In this document: positions 1 to 8,538 of the stretch, piece after piece
Position numbering within the stretch: position 1 is the first letter of the stretch
How the letters are laid out: each line of letters opens with the position of its first letter
Assembly (NCBI RefSeq): GCF_001921215.1
Contig: NZ_MSIF01000004.1
Coordinates: 248,001 to 312,000, forward strand
Direction of reading: 5' to 3'
From: Actinophytocola xinjiangensis
GTDB lineage: Bacteria; Actinomycetota; Actinomycetes; Mycobacteriales; Pseudonocardiaceae
DNA: 64,000 nucleotides
Made by a program: the position numbers and the translations under genes
Notes under the pieces: model-generated
Databases searched by the model: none
What the model was told of the DNA's origin: nothing
The model's input: the letters and a program-made list of their open reading frames with translations, nothing else

Positions 1-11
1 GTACAGCTCGT

Positions 12-1922
12 TCACCGCCAGCCGGTCCTGAGGACCTTCGCGTAGCGGGTGCCGGCGGCGAGCAGGACCAGGCCGGCCACCAGGAACACCGCCACCCTGG
101 CCATGCCGTCCAATGAGGACAGGTCGAACAGGACGAGTTTGGCCAGGGCCGCGCCGACCAGCGACAGGCCGGCCGTGCGGGCGAACACCGAGTCGATCCC
201 CCTGGCCAGCAGGACCAGCGCGCCGACCGTCCAGGACACCGTCACCAACACGTGCCCCAGCACGAACCCGCTGTCGCCGGGGGAGACCAGCAGGGTCGCC
301 GACAGCACGGCGGCGGCCGCGCCGTACAGGGTGACCACGCCGGCCGTCGCCAGCCAGCGGCGGCCGGTGACACACATCGCCACGGCGGTCACCGACAGCA
401 GCAGCCCGGTCAACCCGGCGGTGGCCGCCACGTGCGCCGGCACCGGCACCTCCGGCGCCACCACCAGCAGTTCCAGCGGCGCGGCGTCGAGCAGCGTGAA
501 CCCGAGGCCGGTGACGGCGAACACCACCGCCGCCGAGAGCGCGGCGGGATAGCGCGCGGCCCGCGCGACCAGCGTCAGCAGCAGGGCCTGGGCCAGCAGC
601 ACGATCGCCGCGACCGACCCGTCCACGGCGGTCAGCGTGGCCTGCAGGATCGCGACCAGCCCGGCGGCCCCCGCCACCTTGGCGAACGACGGCGGGAACC
701 GGCGGAACCCGAGCACCCACACCAGCACCAGCAGGGCCCCGACCGTCCCCGGCAACGCCACCGCGGCGACCTGGGGCACCAGCGAGGCGACCACCATCAC
801 CGGCACCGGCGCCAGCAGCACCTGCCCGACCGGCGCGAGACCGCCCTCCCGCAGCGCCCCGGCGACCGCGACCCCCACCTGCGCGAGGCTGGTCACCATC
901 CCGAGCAGGGCGATCGTCGGCGATTCGACCCCGGTGGCGTCGAACACGACGGCGGCGGCCGTGCCCAGCACCGCCGGCAGCGCGGCGGCCAGGCACAGCA
1001 CGGGCCAGCGGCGCGCCAGGTACACCGGCGTCGTGCCGAGCTGGAGGACCAGCAGGAACCCGAGCAGCAGCGGCGTGAACCCGCCGGTGATCACCGGTGC
1101 CGACACCGCACACCCGACCACGACGAACACCGCGAGCGCCTCGGCGTCCCACCGGTCGGCCAGCAGCACCCCGACCGCCGCGACGACCAGCCCGGCCACC
1201 AGCCCGGCGGCCGGCGGCAGCTGTCCGAACAGGACGGTGGCGGCGACGACGTCCAGGTACAGCACGGTGATCCCGGTCGCCGCGCAGGCCAGCGCGCCGA
1301 CCCGGCCGGCGGGGGTGCGGTGCAGCCACAACCCGACACCGGCCAGCCCGAGACCGAGGGCGACGCCGAGCAGCACGCGGGGCAGCGGGCCGAGGTAGCC
1401 GCGCTGCACGGCCAGCACGAGCAGCAGCACGACCCCGGCGAGGGTGACCGTTGCGCCGACCATCGCCAACGACCGCGCGCCGAAGCCCTCCCGCCGCCAG
1501 AACGGGACGGGCGCGGGCGGCAGGGCCCCGTCGCCCACCGGCGGGTACTGGAGCGTCGGCGCAGCCGGGAACGGGGCATCGCCGGCCGACCGGTCGGTCG
1601 GCGAACCGCCGTGGCCGGCCGGGGGGAACGGGGCCGTTGGCCCGTTGGTCAGGGCGGCGAGGTCACCGGACGGGTGCGGGACCGACCGGTCGGTCGGAAG
1701 GTCGCCGTGGCCGAGCGGCAACGGGGAACCGGCCGGCTGGTCGGTCGGCTTCGGTGTGGTCGCGTCGGTGCGCAGCGCCTGCTCGTGGCGCAGCTCGGCG
1801 GAGATCTCGTCGATGCGGTGGCCGACCTCCAACAGGGCGTCGGCCAACCGCGTGAGCCGGTCGGTTGCCATGCGGTCAGTGTCGGGGAGCGCGGGCCGGC
1901 GCGGATCCGTACGACTACTCAA
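12..1922 (-). CDS. DUF2339 family multipass membrane protein
   Basis: About 636 residues. The first ~165 residues are soluble: a short helical start (DRLTRLADALLEVGHRIDEI) followed by a Pro/Gly-rich linker. The rest is an almost unbroken series of hydrophobic segments rich in Ala, Val, Leu and Gly, roughly 14 or more transmembrane helices. This architecture fits DUF2339, whose function is unknown. The TTG start at 1922 overlaps the stop of the upstream regulator gene in a TTGA arrangement, which suggests coupled translation. An in-frame ATG at 1871 (MATDRL) is an equally possible start; neither has a clear ribosome-binding site. The gene ends very near the window edge but its stop is included. 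Confidence 0.8.
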   Translation of the reverse strand: MSSRTDPRRPALPDTDRMATDRLTRLADALLEVGHRIDEISAELRHEQALRTDATTPKPTDQPAGSPLPLGHGDLPTDRSVPHPSGDLAALTNGPTAPFPPAGHGGSPTDRSAGDAPFPAAPTLQYPPVGDGALPPAPVPFWRREGFGARSLAMVGATVTLAGVVLLLVLAVQRGYLGPLPRVLLGVALGLGLAGVGLWLHRTPAGRVGALACAATGITVLYLDVVAATVLFGQLPPAAGLVAGLVVAAVGVLLADRWDAEALAVFVVVGCAVSAPVITGGFTPLLLGFLLVLQLGTTPVYLARRWPVLCLAAALPAVLGTAAAVVFDATGVESPTIALLGMVTSLAQVGVAVAGALREGGLAPVGQVLLAPVPVMVVASLVPQVAAVALPGTVGALLVLVWVLGFRRFPPSFAKVAGAAGLVAILQATLTAVDGSVAAIVLLAQALLLTLVARAARYPAALSAAVVFAVTGLGFTLLDAAPLELLVVAPEVPVPAHVAATAGLTGLLLSVTAVAMCVTGRRWLATAGVVTLYGAAAAVLSATLLVSPGDSGFVLGHVLVTVSWTVGALVLLARGIDSVFARTAGLSLVGAALAKLVLFDLSSLDGMARVAVFLVAGLVLLAAGTRYAKVLRTGWR

Positions 1923-3037
1923 TCCAGCCGGCCGGACAGCCTCGCCAGCTTCAGGCCGAGGTGCAGGGTCAGCCGCTCGTCGCCGCTTCTCAGGTCCGTG
2001 CCCGCCAGCTCCTCGACCCGCTGTAATCGGTAGTACAGCGACGTGCGGTGCAGCCGCAGCGCCCTGGCCGTTGCCGCGACGCTGCCGGCCAGGTCGAGGT
2101 AGGTCTCCAGGGTGTCCAGCAGCGGCCGGTGCGCCTGGTCGGCCAGCAGCCGCTCCAGCCCGGGGTGCAGCTCACCCGCCGGCACCCCGGCCAGCATCCG
2201 GTACACCCCCAGCTCCGGCCACGCCGCGACCGGCCCGTGGCCGGGCACCCTGGCGGCCACCAGCGCCGCGTGCACCGCCTCCCGGTAGGACCGCGCCGCC
2301 TCGGTCAGCGCCGGGCGCGGCCGGCCGACCCCGGCGACCAGGCCCTGCCCGAGCGCCGAGCGCACCTCGGCCACCGGCGGCGTCCCCGCGCACAGCAGCA
2401 CCCCGTGGTCGTGCCGCACGTGGTGCAGCGGCTGCCGCGCGGCCAGCGTGAACCGCGCCGCCAGCACCGCCTCCTCCACCGGCTCCCGCCCCGCCGGCCG
2501 CAGCACGACCGCGGTCACCGGCGAGGACACCGGGAACCCGCCGGCCTCGGTCAGCAGCCGCGCCGCCGCGCGCGCCGTGCCCTGCTCGCCGAACAGCAGG
2601 CGGGACACCGCCTCCAGCTCACGCCGGTACCCCAGCCCGGCGGCGAGACTGTCCCGGAACAGGGTCAGCGCCAGCGCCGGTGCCGCCCCGGCCGCGACCC
2701 GCACCTGCTCGTCGGTCATCGGCGGCGCGTCGTCGATCAGCCAGACGAACCCCAGCAGCCGGTCGCGGTGGCGCGCCGGCACGCACACCCGCGCCAGGAC
2801 CCCGCCCGACGCGGGGATCCGCAGCGGGCCGCGCGCGTCGAAGATGCCGGCCGCGCGGAAGTGGGTCCGGGCGGCGTCGGAGGTGTGCCGGCGCAGGATC
2901 GAGTCGCGGCGCAGGTCGTCCATCGGGCCGGTCTGCTCGCTGTAGGCCACGACCCGCTGGCCAGGGTCCTCCAGCAGCACCGGCCGGCCGATCCGCACCG
3001 CCAGGTCCTCCACGATGCGCTGGACCTCCTCGGCCAC
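1919..3037 (-). CDS. PucR-family transcriptional regulator
   Basis: About 372 residues. The N-terminal part resembles a GAF-like sensor region. The last ~60 residues form the PucR C-terminal helix-turn-helix (LDTLETYLDLAGSVAATARA followed by LHRTSLYYRLQRVEEL), typical of PucR/CdaR activators. The start is set at the GTG at 3037 because GGGAGG lies 8 nt before it. A longer frame to 3115 would run through a good promoter (TTGACC, 17 nt, TAGAGA) and is rejected. It is followed by the DUF2339 gene with a 4-nt overlap and is divergent from the secreted metalloprotease at 3137, which it may control. The effector ligand cannot be read from the sequence. Confidence 0.88.
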   Translation of the reverse strand: MAEEVQRIVEDLAVRIGRPVLLEDPGQRVVAYSEQTGPMDDLRRDSILRRHTSDAARTHFRAAGIFDARGPLRIPASGGVLARVCVPARHRDRLLGFVWLIDDAPPMTDEQVRVAAGAAPALALTLFRDSLAAGLGYRRELEAVSRLLFGEQGTARAAARLLTEAGGFPVSSPVTAVVLRPAGREPVEEAVLAARFTLAARQPLHHVRHDHGVLLCAGTPPVAEVRSALGQGLVAGVGRPRPALTEAARSYREAVHAALVAARVPGHGPVAAWPELGVYRMLAGVPAGELHPGLERLLADQAHRPLLDTLETYLDLAGSVAATARALRLHRTSLYYRLQRVEELAGTDLRSGDERLTLHLGLKLARLSGRLD

Positions 3038-3083
3038 CCTGACCTCCCGGTTTCGACAGATGTCGCAACGCAGCGGACCACGT

Positions 3084-3112
3084 TCTCTACAACGGATCGG
3101 TGATGTGGTCAA
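3084..3112 (-). promoter_or_regulatory. Promoter of the PucR-type regulator operon
   Basis: On the minus strand TTGACC (3112-3107) and TAGAGA (3089-3084) are separated by 17 nt, close to the housekeeping sigma consensus. The predicted transcript begins near 3077, about 40 nt before the GTG start at 3037. The -35 region lies within the upstream region of the divergent metalloprotease gene, so the two promoters share a short space of about 100 nt. Confidence 0.6.
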
Positions 3113-3136
3113 CACCGCGAGCTAGCGTCAGAGGTC

Positions 3137-5242
3137 GTGACCCGCCACTCCCTGCTGGTGACGGCGCTGCTCTCGGCCGCGGCACTCGTCGCCGGGACCA
3201 CCGCCGGGCCGGCCGCCGCAGCTCCCGACACCACCCCCGAGCACCCCTGGCGCTACGACCACTGGCCCCAGCAGCAGCCCTGGCAGCAGTCCGGGCCCGG
3301 CGCGACGCCGCTGGCCGCCCAACTCGCCACCGCCGCCGGCTTCCCCCCGCCGATCGACCAGCAGGACTGGCAGAACCCCGACCACATGACGTGGGCGGAC
3401 TACCGCCCGCCGCCGAACACCGACTGGGCCAACCCGGACGTCGACGGCTCGGTGCGCGACTTCAAAGGCGCGCTGGTGCTGCTGGACTACCCGAACCAGC
3501 CCTTCGCCGTGACCCAGCCGCAGAACTCGACGGTGTTCGGCAACCCCAGCGCCGAGGCCCACGACATCCCGCGTGCCGACGTCGCCCAGTGGTACCACGA
3601 CTTCCTCAACAGGCCCGGCGCGCTCAACCGGGGCCACACCATCCACGAGTGGTGGATGGAGGACTCCGGCGGCCGCTACGGCGTCGACCTCACCGCGTTC
3701 GGGCCCTACGAGATGCCCGGCAAGGCCCACGAGTACGCCATGGAGTTCCAGGGCGGCACGGGTTGTCCCGCCGGGGACGACTGCGACCGCGACATCCGTA
3801 CCGACGGGCGCGCGGCGTGGGTGGCCGACGTCGGCACCGGGGTGCCGGCCGGGTTCGACTTCGTGTTCTTCCTGTCGGCCGGCCAGGACGAGTCGGCGAC
3901 CTGGCAGGAGTTCGGGATGATGAAGTTCCCGACCAAGGAGGACGTGACCGACGAGTTCGGCCCGCCGGACGACGCCCTGCCGAACTGGTCGGACACCCGC
4001 TACGTCGACTGGACGTCGTGGGCGTCGGGCGCCACGATCTGGCCCAACGCGTCAGCCGGGTCGTCCACGCAGGCCGAGTCGTCGGGCATGAGCACCTACG
4101 CCCACGAGCTGAGCCACATCCTCGGCATCGCCGACAACTACAACAACCCCTACGGAAACCCGCCGCGCCGCGCGTACTCGGGGATCTGGGAGATGCTGTC
4201 CCGGGGCACGTTCAACGGCCCCGGCGGCCCGCACAGCCGCTGGGCGATCCCAGCGACCGGCGGCTCGTCGATGGGCGCACAACACATGCTGCGCAACAAG
4301 ATCGACCTCGGCATGGTCGACGAACGCAACGTGCTGCGCCTGTCCCGCGACGCCCTGGCCGACTCCGGCCTGGTGACCGCCACGGTCACCGCGCGGGTGG
4401 TCCAGCCGGGCCGCAACGGCCTGTCCGGCATCAACATCGCCCTCGACAACGGCGACCACAGCCCGTCCTGCTCCCCGACGACGGACCCGTTCTGCGACGG
4501 CGGCGGCTACGACAACTACACCGTCGAGGTCGTCGACCGGATGGGCGCCGACTCGTTCACGCCCGACTCGGGGGTGCTGCTGGCCAAGACCAAGAACGTC
4601 GACCGCGCCCCGTTCGAGTGGGTGATCGACGCGAACCCGCAGGACATCGGCATGACCGACTACGTCCTGCCCGACGGCACCGAGGTCCCGATCACCATCG
4701 GTGACTACCGCCAGCTCTCGGACGCCCTGTTCCACGCCGGTGCGGACTCGGGCAGCCAGTACGAGTACGTCGACGAGGCCAACCGCCTGCACTTCTACGT
4801 GCTGGACCTGCACCGCAACCCGGCCGGCGAACTGACCTACACGGTCGCGATCCGCTCCCTGGACGGCGCCGGCCCGCAACGCCGGGGCGTGCGGGTCCTG
4901 CCGACGGTCAGCGTGCCGAACCGGTCCGGCCTCGCGAAGTGCGAGTTCCCGCTGACCAACAGCGGCACCGGCACCGCCTCGGCCGGCGAACACCCGGAGA
5001 ACGTGTCCCAGTACCTCAACCGCGACGTCTACCGCCTGTCAGCCACCGTCGACGGCGCCGGCTGGGCGACGAAGGTCCCCAACACGCTGGCGTCGGCGGA
5101 GTTCGGCCGCTACGTCGACATCCCGGTCTACGCCAAGCGCACCGGCACCGGCCCGACCTCGGCCACCGTCCGGCTGACCGCGACCTCCGAGAGCGACCCC
5201 AGCAAGACCGCCACCGCCACCTGCACGGTGGTCCAGCGCTGA
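3137..5242 (+). CDS. Secreted M6-like zinc metalloprotease (immune inhibitor A type)
   Basis: 701 residues. A signal peptide (about residues 1-28, ending in AAAAP) is followed by a propeptide-like region. The catalytic zinc site is at about residues 323-334, YAHELSHILGIADNYN, giving HExxH plus a downstream Asp, as in the M6/immune inhibitor A family. The C-terminal ~200 residues look like beta-rich accessory domains. The GTG start is supported by the signal peptide; a TAGCGT box at 3123-3128 lies 8 nt upstream, so the mRNA may be nearly leaderless. The gene is divergent from a PucR regulator and followed by a strong hairpin (5260-5308). The substrate is unknown; it is likely an exported protease. 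Confidence 0.85.
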   Translation: MTRHSLLVTALLSAAALVAGTTAGPAAAAPDTTPEHPWRYDHWPQQQPWQQSGPGATPLAAQLATAAGFPPPIDQQDWQNPDHMTWADYRPPPNTDWANPDVDGSVRDFKGALVLLDYPNQPFAVTQPQNSTVFGNPSAEAHDIPRADVAQWYHDFLNRPGALNRGHTIHEWWMEDSGGRYGVDLTAFGPYEMPGKAHEYAMEFQGGTGCPAGDDCDRDIRTDGRAAWVADVGTGVPAGFDFVFFLSAGQDESATWQEFGMMKFPTKEDVTDEFGPPDDALPNWSDTRYVDWTSWASGATIWPNASAGSSTQAESSGMSTYAHELSHILGIADNYNNPYGNPPRRAYSGIWEMLSRGTFNGPGGPHSRWAIPATGGSSMGAQHMLRNKIDLGMVDERNVLRLSRDALADSGLVTATVTARVVQPGRNGLSGINIALDNGDHSPSCSPTTDPFCDGGGYDNYTVEVVDRMGADSFTPDSGVLLAKTKNVDRAPFEWVIDANPQDIGMTDYVLPDGTEVPITIGDYRQLSDALFHAGADSGSQYEYVDEANRLHFYVLDLHRNPAGELTYTVAIRSLDGAGPQRRGVRVLPTVSVPNRSGLAKCEFPLTNSGTGTASAGEHPENVSQYLNRDVYRLSATVDGAGWATKVPNTLASAEFGRYVDIPVYAKRTGTGPTSATVRLTATSESDPSKTATATCTVVQR

Positions 5243-5253
5243 CCGGCCTTGAC

Positions 5254-5340
5254 GGCCGCCAGCCACCCGGCCAGGTCGACAGTCAACGTCGGCCCGGCCG
5301 GGTGGCTGTCCGCGCCAGAACGGGAGGGGCACAGCCGGCC
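5254..5340 (-). pseudogene. DUF397 gene relic (3' end only)
   Basis: Read on the minus strand, this stretch encodes SHPAGPTLTVDLAGWLAAVK, clearly related to the C-terminus of the intact DUF397 protein at 9530-9697 (NPAGPTLSVDLAGLLAAVK). The DNA of the two copies also aligns well over about 65 bp in the same orientation. The N-terminal half of the family (the WRKSSRS region) is missing, and the frame reads past the usual stop into the antisense of the metalloprotease gene. I therefore treat it as a decayed copy. It marks the left side of the island, while the intact copy marks the right. Confidence 0.55.
5260..5308 (+). terminator. Strong hairpin after the metalloprotease gene
   Basis: CAGCCACCCGGCC (5260-5272) pairs perfectly with GGCCGGGTGGCTG (5296-5308), a 13-bp stem with a 23-nt loop that begins 18 nt after the metalloprotease stop. 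There is no U-run, as is usual for actinobacterial terminators. The stem is built from the DUF397 relic sequence. Confidence 0.55.
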
Positions 5341-5685
5341 GGCAGTCACAGACCGGCGAGGAGTCATGCGGTGAACGTGGACCGATCGAGTGAAACATGA
5401 CTACGTCGTGTCAGATCGCTGAGTACGTAGCGTTCCGGCACGACCCTGCCATGATCTTTCCCGGTAGGCCCGTCCACCGGCGTCGATGACCAGTCCACGT
5501 GGCCAACCAGGCCTTTCGTGGTCAGGTGGCGCGAACTGTCCAGACCCCGTGGCCGGTACGGAACCACGTCACCCCAGCTGTTTTGGCGTGCTGCCCACAT
5601 AGCGATCCACAATGCGGCCGCGCTAGGGTGCGTGCCCTCGGATCGTGACACTCAGTTCACGACACTCCTGCCCGTGAGGTTGCCC

Positions 5686-6003
5686 ATGATCCCGCTGAAG
5701 CCAACGTCTGCGCTCGCGGATCTCCAACAGTATGTCGCCGAGATGGAGAAAGAACGTGGGTTCAGCGAACGTGACGTCGTGCAACAGTGCCTCCTGCTGG
5801 GCGAAGAAGTCGGCGAGCTGTTCAAGGCCGTCCGCAAAAGCCAGAAGATGCGCGTGGCCACGACATCGGTGACCGGAAGTGTCGATGAGGAGCTCGCCGA
5901 TGTGTTGATCTACGTGTGCGCAATCGCCAACCGGCTCGACATCAGTCTCGATGAGGCGTTTCGAAAGAAGGAACAACTCAACGAGACGAGGACGTGGGCG
6001 TAA
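5686..6003 (+). CDS. MazG-like NTP pyrophosphohydrolase
   Basis: 105 residues. It carries the two acidic motifs of the MazG/dUTPase-2 all-alpha superfamily: GEEVGEL (around residue 45) and DEELADVLIYV (around residue 75), which bind Mg2+ and hydrolyse nucleoside triphosphates to monophosphate plus pyrophosphate. The start is the ATG at 5686, preceded by GAGG at 7 nt; a longer frame from 5518 has no support. Its 3' end overlaps the converging AlkZ-like gene by 26 nt. GC at third positions is visibly lower than in flanking genes, in common with the next three genes. The nucleotide substrate is not known; the setting suggests house-cleaning of an unusual nucleotide (inference). Confidence 0.82.
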   Translation: MIPLKPTSALADLQQYVAEMEKERGFSERDVVQQCLLLGEEVGELFKAVRKSQKMRVATTSVTGSVDEELADVLIYVCAIANRLDISLDEAFRKKEQLNETRTWA

Positions 6004-7192
6004 CTTCCTGCTGCGCGGTGGTGACCTTCTTCCTGTCGCCGGTTCCCCAGCCGAGTCGAAGTGCCTCGGTGAGAGTGTGAGCGCGGTGTCGGATCTCTCG
6101 CCGTAGCACCGTTGATCGACAGGATGACACGAGCGACCAGCCGACCGCTTTCTTGCCGGTGTCCCATTTCCAGGTCCCTGCCAGCTGCCCGTCAATGATG
6201 ACGGTCGGTAGCACTTCGCCGATCTGGTTGAACGCGGTCCGTGGCGGCAGGTCGCCCAGGTACCGCCTGCGGCTCTCGAAATAGGCCTTCAGGGCGACAT
6301 CCTCGTGGGCCAGAAAACTTATCCCGGAACTCCGCTGCTCGGCGGAGTCTGAGCGGAACTCTTCGAGTCTGTCCCGGTACATGTACATGGGCGACTCGCA
6401 CCACGAGGTGTGGACCATGACAAAATCTCTGGCGGACTCGTTCATGGCTGCCGTTATGGCGGATCGGGACAGGCCCGACCACCAGGCCGCGTCACGAAGT
6501 GATGCCGGGCCATAGCGATCAAAATACTCAATCACCAGCTCTGTGGTTGCCCGGTGTCTGTCCATCGCCATGTCGAGACCTGGATGGAGCCTGCCTGTCA
6601 GACCGAACCTGCGATGCTCCCTGTTCCAGCAGTTGGTCCGGTTGAGATAGGTCAGTACACCCCGCTCCCAGGCAAGTTTGAGTGCCAGTCGCACGGACAC
6701 CGTGTCAGTTCTGCTGTCAGTGAGCCTCGCTTCCATGGCGCGGTGGTTCAGCGGCCCGCATTGCTCCACAAGGTCGATAATGGCTGTTGTTACCCGGGTC
6801 ACCGTCCGTGCGCTCATGCCGTGATTCGCTATCGAGCGAAGTGCGTCACGCTCGCGGAAGTGGAGAGTCGCGGCGTGCGCCGCAGCCGCCAAAGGGAGCG
6901 GCAAACTGTGCAATGTCTTCCGCATGCACCGCAATGTCACGACATTATCCGCAGTGGAAGAACTGAAGAGGCTCAGGGCGACGGCGGGTGATGTGCCGCG
7001 TGCGAGTACCGTCGCGAACGGTGTTGGCAGGCGTGCCGCATGTAGTCCGAGGGAAGCATGGGCAATCTCCACGACAGACGCATACTTCAGGTCGTCGCAA
7101 AGGCCCTGTCGGCGAAGCAGCCAGCTCCAGAGTCGCTCGGCTTCGGGCTTCGGGATCGTGTGCGATCCAGTACATTCTGGAACGACAGCCAT
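5978..7192 (-). CDS. AlkZ/YcaQ-like DNA glycosylase (winged-helix HTH_42 family)
   Basis: About 404 residues from the ATG at 7192. Family marks include YFDRYGPASLRDAAWWSGLS in the middle and LPTVIIDGQLAGTWKW near the C-terminus, both characteristic of the HTH_42 fold used by AlkZ and YcaQ. These enzymes excise alkylated bases or unhook interstrand crosslinks, and some protect makers of genotoxic natural products. By eye, the segment aligned with the catalytic QxQ/QxD motif reads LGLHAARL, so the usual glutamine appears to be His and the third position Ala; activity is therefore uncertain. The start is not fixed by a ribosome-binding site; the frame is open upstream to 7357, overlapping the radical SAM gene. 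It is the third gene of a minus-strand run with the kinase-like and radical SAM genes. Confidence 0.75.
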   Translation of the reverse strand: MAVVPECTGSHTIPKPEAERLWSWLLRRQGLCDDLKYASVVEIAHASLGLHAARLPTPFATVLARGTSPAVALSLFSSSTADNVVTLRCMRKTLHSLPLPLAAAAHAATLHFRERDALRSIANHGMSARTVTRVTTAIIDLVEQCGPLNHRAMEARLTDSRTDTVSVRLALKLAWERGVLTYLNRTNCWNREHRRFGLTGRLHPGLDMAMDRHRATTELVIEYFDRYGPASLRDAAWWSGLSRSAITAAMNESARDFVMVHTSWCESPMYMYRDRLEEFRSDSAEQRSSGISFLAHEDVALKAYFESRRRYLGDLPPRTAFNQIGEVLPTVIIDGQLAGTWKWDTGKKAVGWSLVSSCRSTVLRREIRHRAHTLTEALRLGWGTGDRKKVTTAQQEVTPTSSSR

Positions 7193-7227
7193 GCGCGAAC
7201 GGTAACACACAGGAATCTGGGCGACAA

Positions 7228-8538
7228 TCAGCCCTGCGTGTTCCAGTGAGATTCCACGAAGTTTCGCAACCGTTGATATGACTGCTCGGTCTCCGACCAC
7301 TGGGCGTCCGTGCCCCACCATCGTCGCTCGTTGTGGTGAATGTGAAACTTCGACCAATCACCGTCCCAGTCCTGTTGCAGATGCGTCCCGCGTATGCCGT
7401 AATGATCGGCCTGCTCATAGACCTGTGTGCCGGGCAGGGGTACGAACCGGAACAGTGAAACGCGAGAAATATTTTCGCCGAGCTCGTCCAGGAGTTCCAC
7501 TGTCTGCTCGGTTGTCGAGGCATCTTCTCCTGGAAACCCATGGATGATGAACACCTTCGCGGCGATTCCGGCATCGGCGGTCATGTGTACCGCCCGTCTG
7601 ATGTGCTCCCGCCTGGTGTTCTTTCGCATGGCTTTGAGCAGTGGCTCGCTGCCGGACTCCATGCCGAACTTGATTTCGATGCAGCCGGCGCGTGCCATCT
7701 TCTTCAGTAGCGGTTCATCGACGGTGTCAACACGAGACAATGCCGACCATCGAAGGCCCAGATCATCGATGTGGTCGCAGATGTCACCAACCCTGTGCTT
7801 GTTGACAATGAAGTTGTCATCAACGACAGCGAATCCCTGGATGCCGTAGGTCTCCATGAGATGTGTGAGTTCGGATCGTGCGCTGGCGCCGCTTCGGTAC
7901 TGAATCCGGGTCTGGCCGGCCGCGCAGAAGCTGCAGGGAAACGGGCAGCCGCGACTGAACATCACGTGCGCCATTCGGACATCGGTTCCCGCGAGGCGAT
8001 CGGATATCACGAAATCCTCGACCGGCAGCAGGTGGCGTGCCGGCAATGGTAGCTGATCGATGTTCCGCAGCAACGGTCGAGGTCGTTCGCGGTGTAGTTC
8101 ACTTCCACTCAGCCACAACGCGCCGGCTACGTCGTGAAATTGCTTGCTGCTGGCGTGCGCCAGGATGTCAAGGATTGTTTCTTCGGACTCGCCGTCGGTG
8201 GCCACGTGCGCCCGAAAGTCCCTGATGCTCCCTTCGGGATAGAAGTTGCAGTGAACTCCGCCGACCATTACCAGTGTGTCGTCGCGAATTGTGCCGCCAT
8301 CCCTGGCGGCGCGCATCATGTCGTAGGTGGCGGATGACGCCAGGCTGAACCCGATGGCGTCGTAACCGCTCAGGTCGAGTTCGGTCGTGAACGGCGTGAC
8401 CTTGATGATGGAGACAGAGTTTCCCGCCTTCTCCACGACGGCGGCCAGATACATGACCCCAAAGGGCGGGAACTCCTTGCGCTGCTCCTTGAAGCGCGCC
8501 ATGTCGTATACTTCTGGGTACAGCAAAGCCACCTTCAT
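7228..8538 (-). CDS. B12-binding-domain radical SAM protein
   Basis: 436 residues. Residues 1-130 have the Rossmann-like pattern of a cobalamin-binding domain (VALLYPEVYD; AIGFSLASSATYDMM; VMVGGVHCNFYPEGS). Residues 190-400 form a radical SAM barrel with the 4Fe-4S motif CPFPCSFC (Cys198, Cys202, Cys205) and later GMESGSEPLLKAMRK and FIIHGFPGED, typical of class B radical SAM methylases and related enzymes. The ATG at 8538 overlaps the stop of the kinase-like gene in an ATGA overlap, so the two are probably translated together. The reaction cannot be assigned; methylation or another radical modification of a nucleotide is suggested only by the neighbours. Confidence 0.85.
   Translation of the reverse strand: MKVALLYPEVYDMARFKEQRKEFPPFGVMYLAAVVEKAGNSVSIIKVTPFTTELDLSGYDAIGFSLASSATYDMMRAARDGGTIRDDTLVMVGGVHCNFYPEGSIRDFRAHVATDGESEETILDILAHASSKQFHDVAGALWLSGSELHRERPRPLLRNIDQLPLPARHLLPVEDFVISDRLAGTDVRMAHVMFSRGCPFPCSFCAAGQTRIQYRSGASARSELTHLMETYGIQGFAVVDDNFIVNKHRVGDICDHIDDLGLRWSALSRVDTVDEPLLKKMARAGCIEIKFGMESGSEPLLKAMRKNTRREHIRRAVHMTADAGIAAKVFIIHGFPGEDASTTEQTVELLDELGENISRVSLFRFVPLPGTQVYEQADHYGIRGTHLQQDWDGDWSKFHIHHNERRWWGTDAQWSETEQSYQRLRNFVESHWNTQG

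Noticed and set aside
252-2033. Long plus-strand frame rich in Arg, Gln, Gly and His over the DUF2339 gene
   Set aside because: It is the complement of a membrane-protein gene with strong third-position GC; composition is typical of an antisense shadow.
5128-5367. 79-codon minus-strand gene including the DUF397-like tail
   Set aside because: Only ~25 residues resemble DUF397; the rest is antisense to the metalloprotease 3' end, so it is treated as a relic.
7228-8538. Radical SAM protein as a viperin homologue
   Set aside because: It has an N-terminal cobalamin-binding domain and class B features; viperins lack these. Only the kinase pairing is similar.
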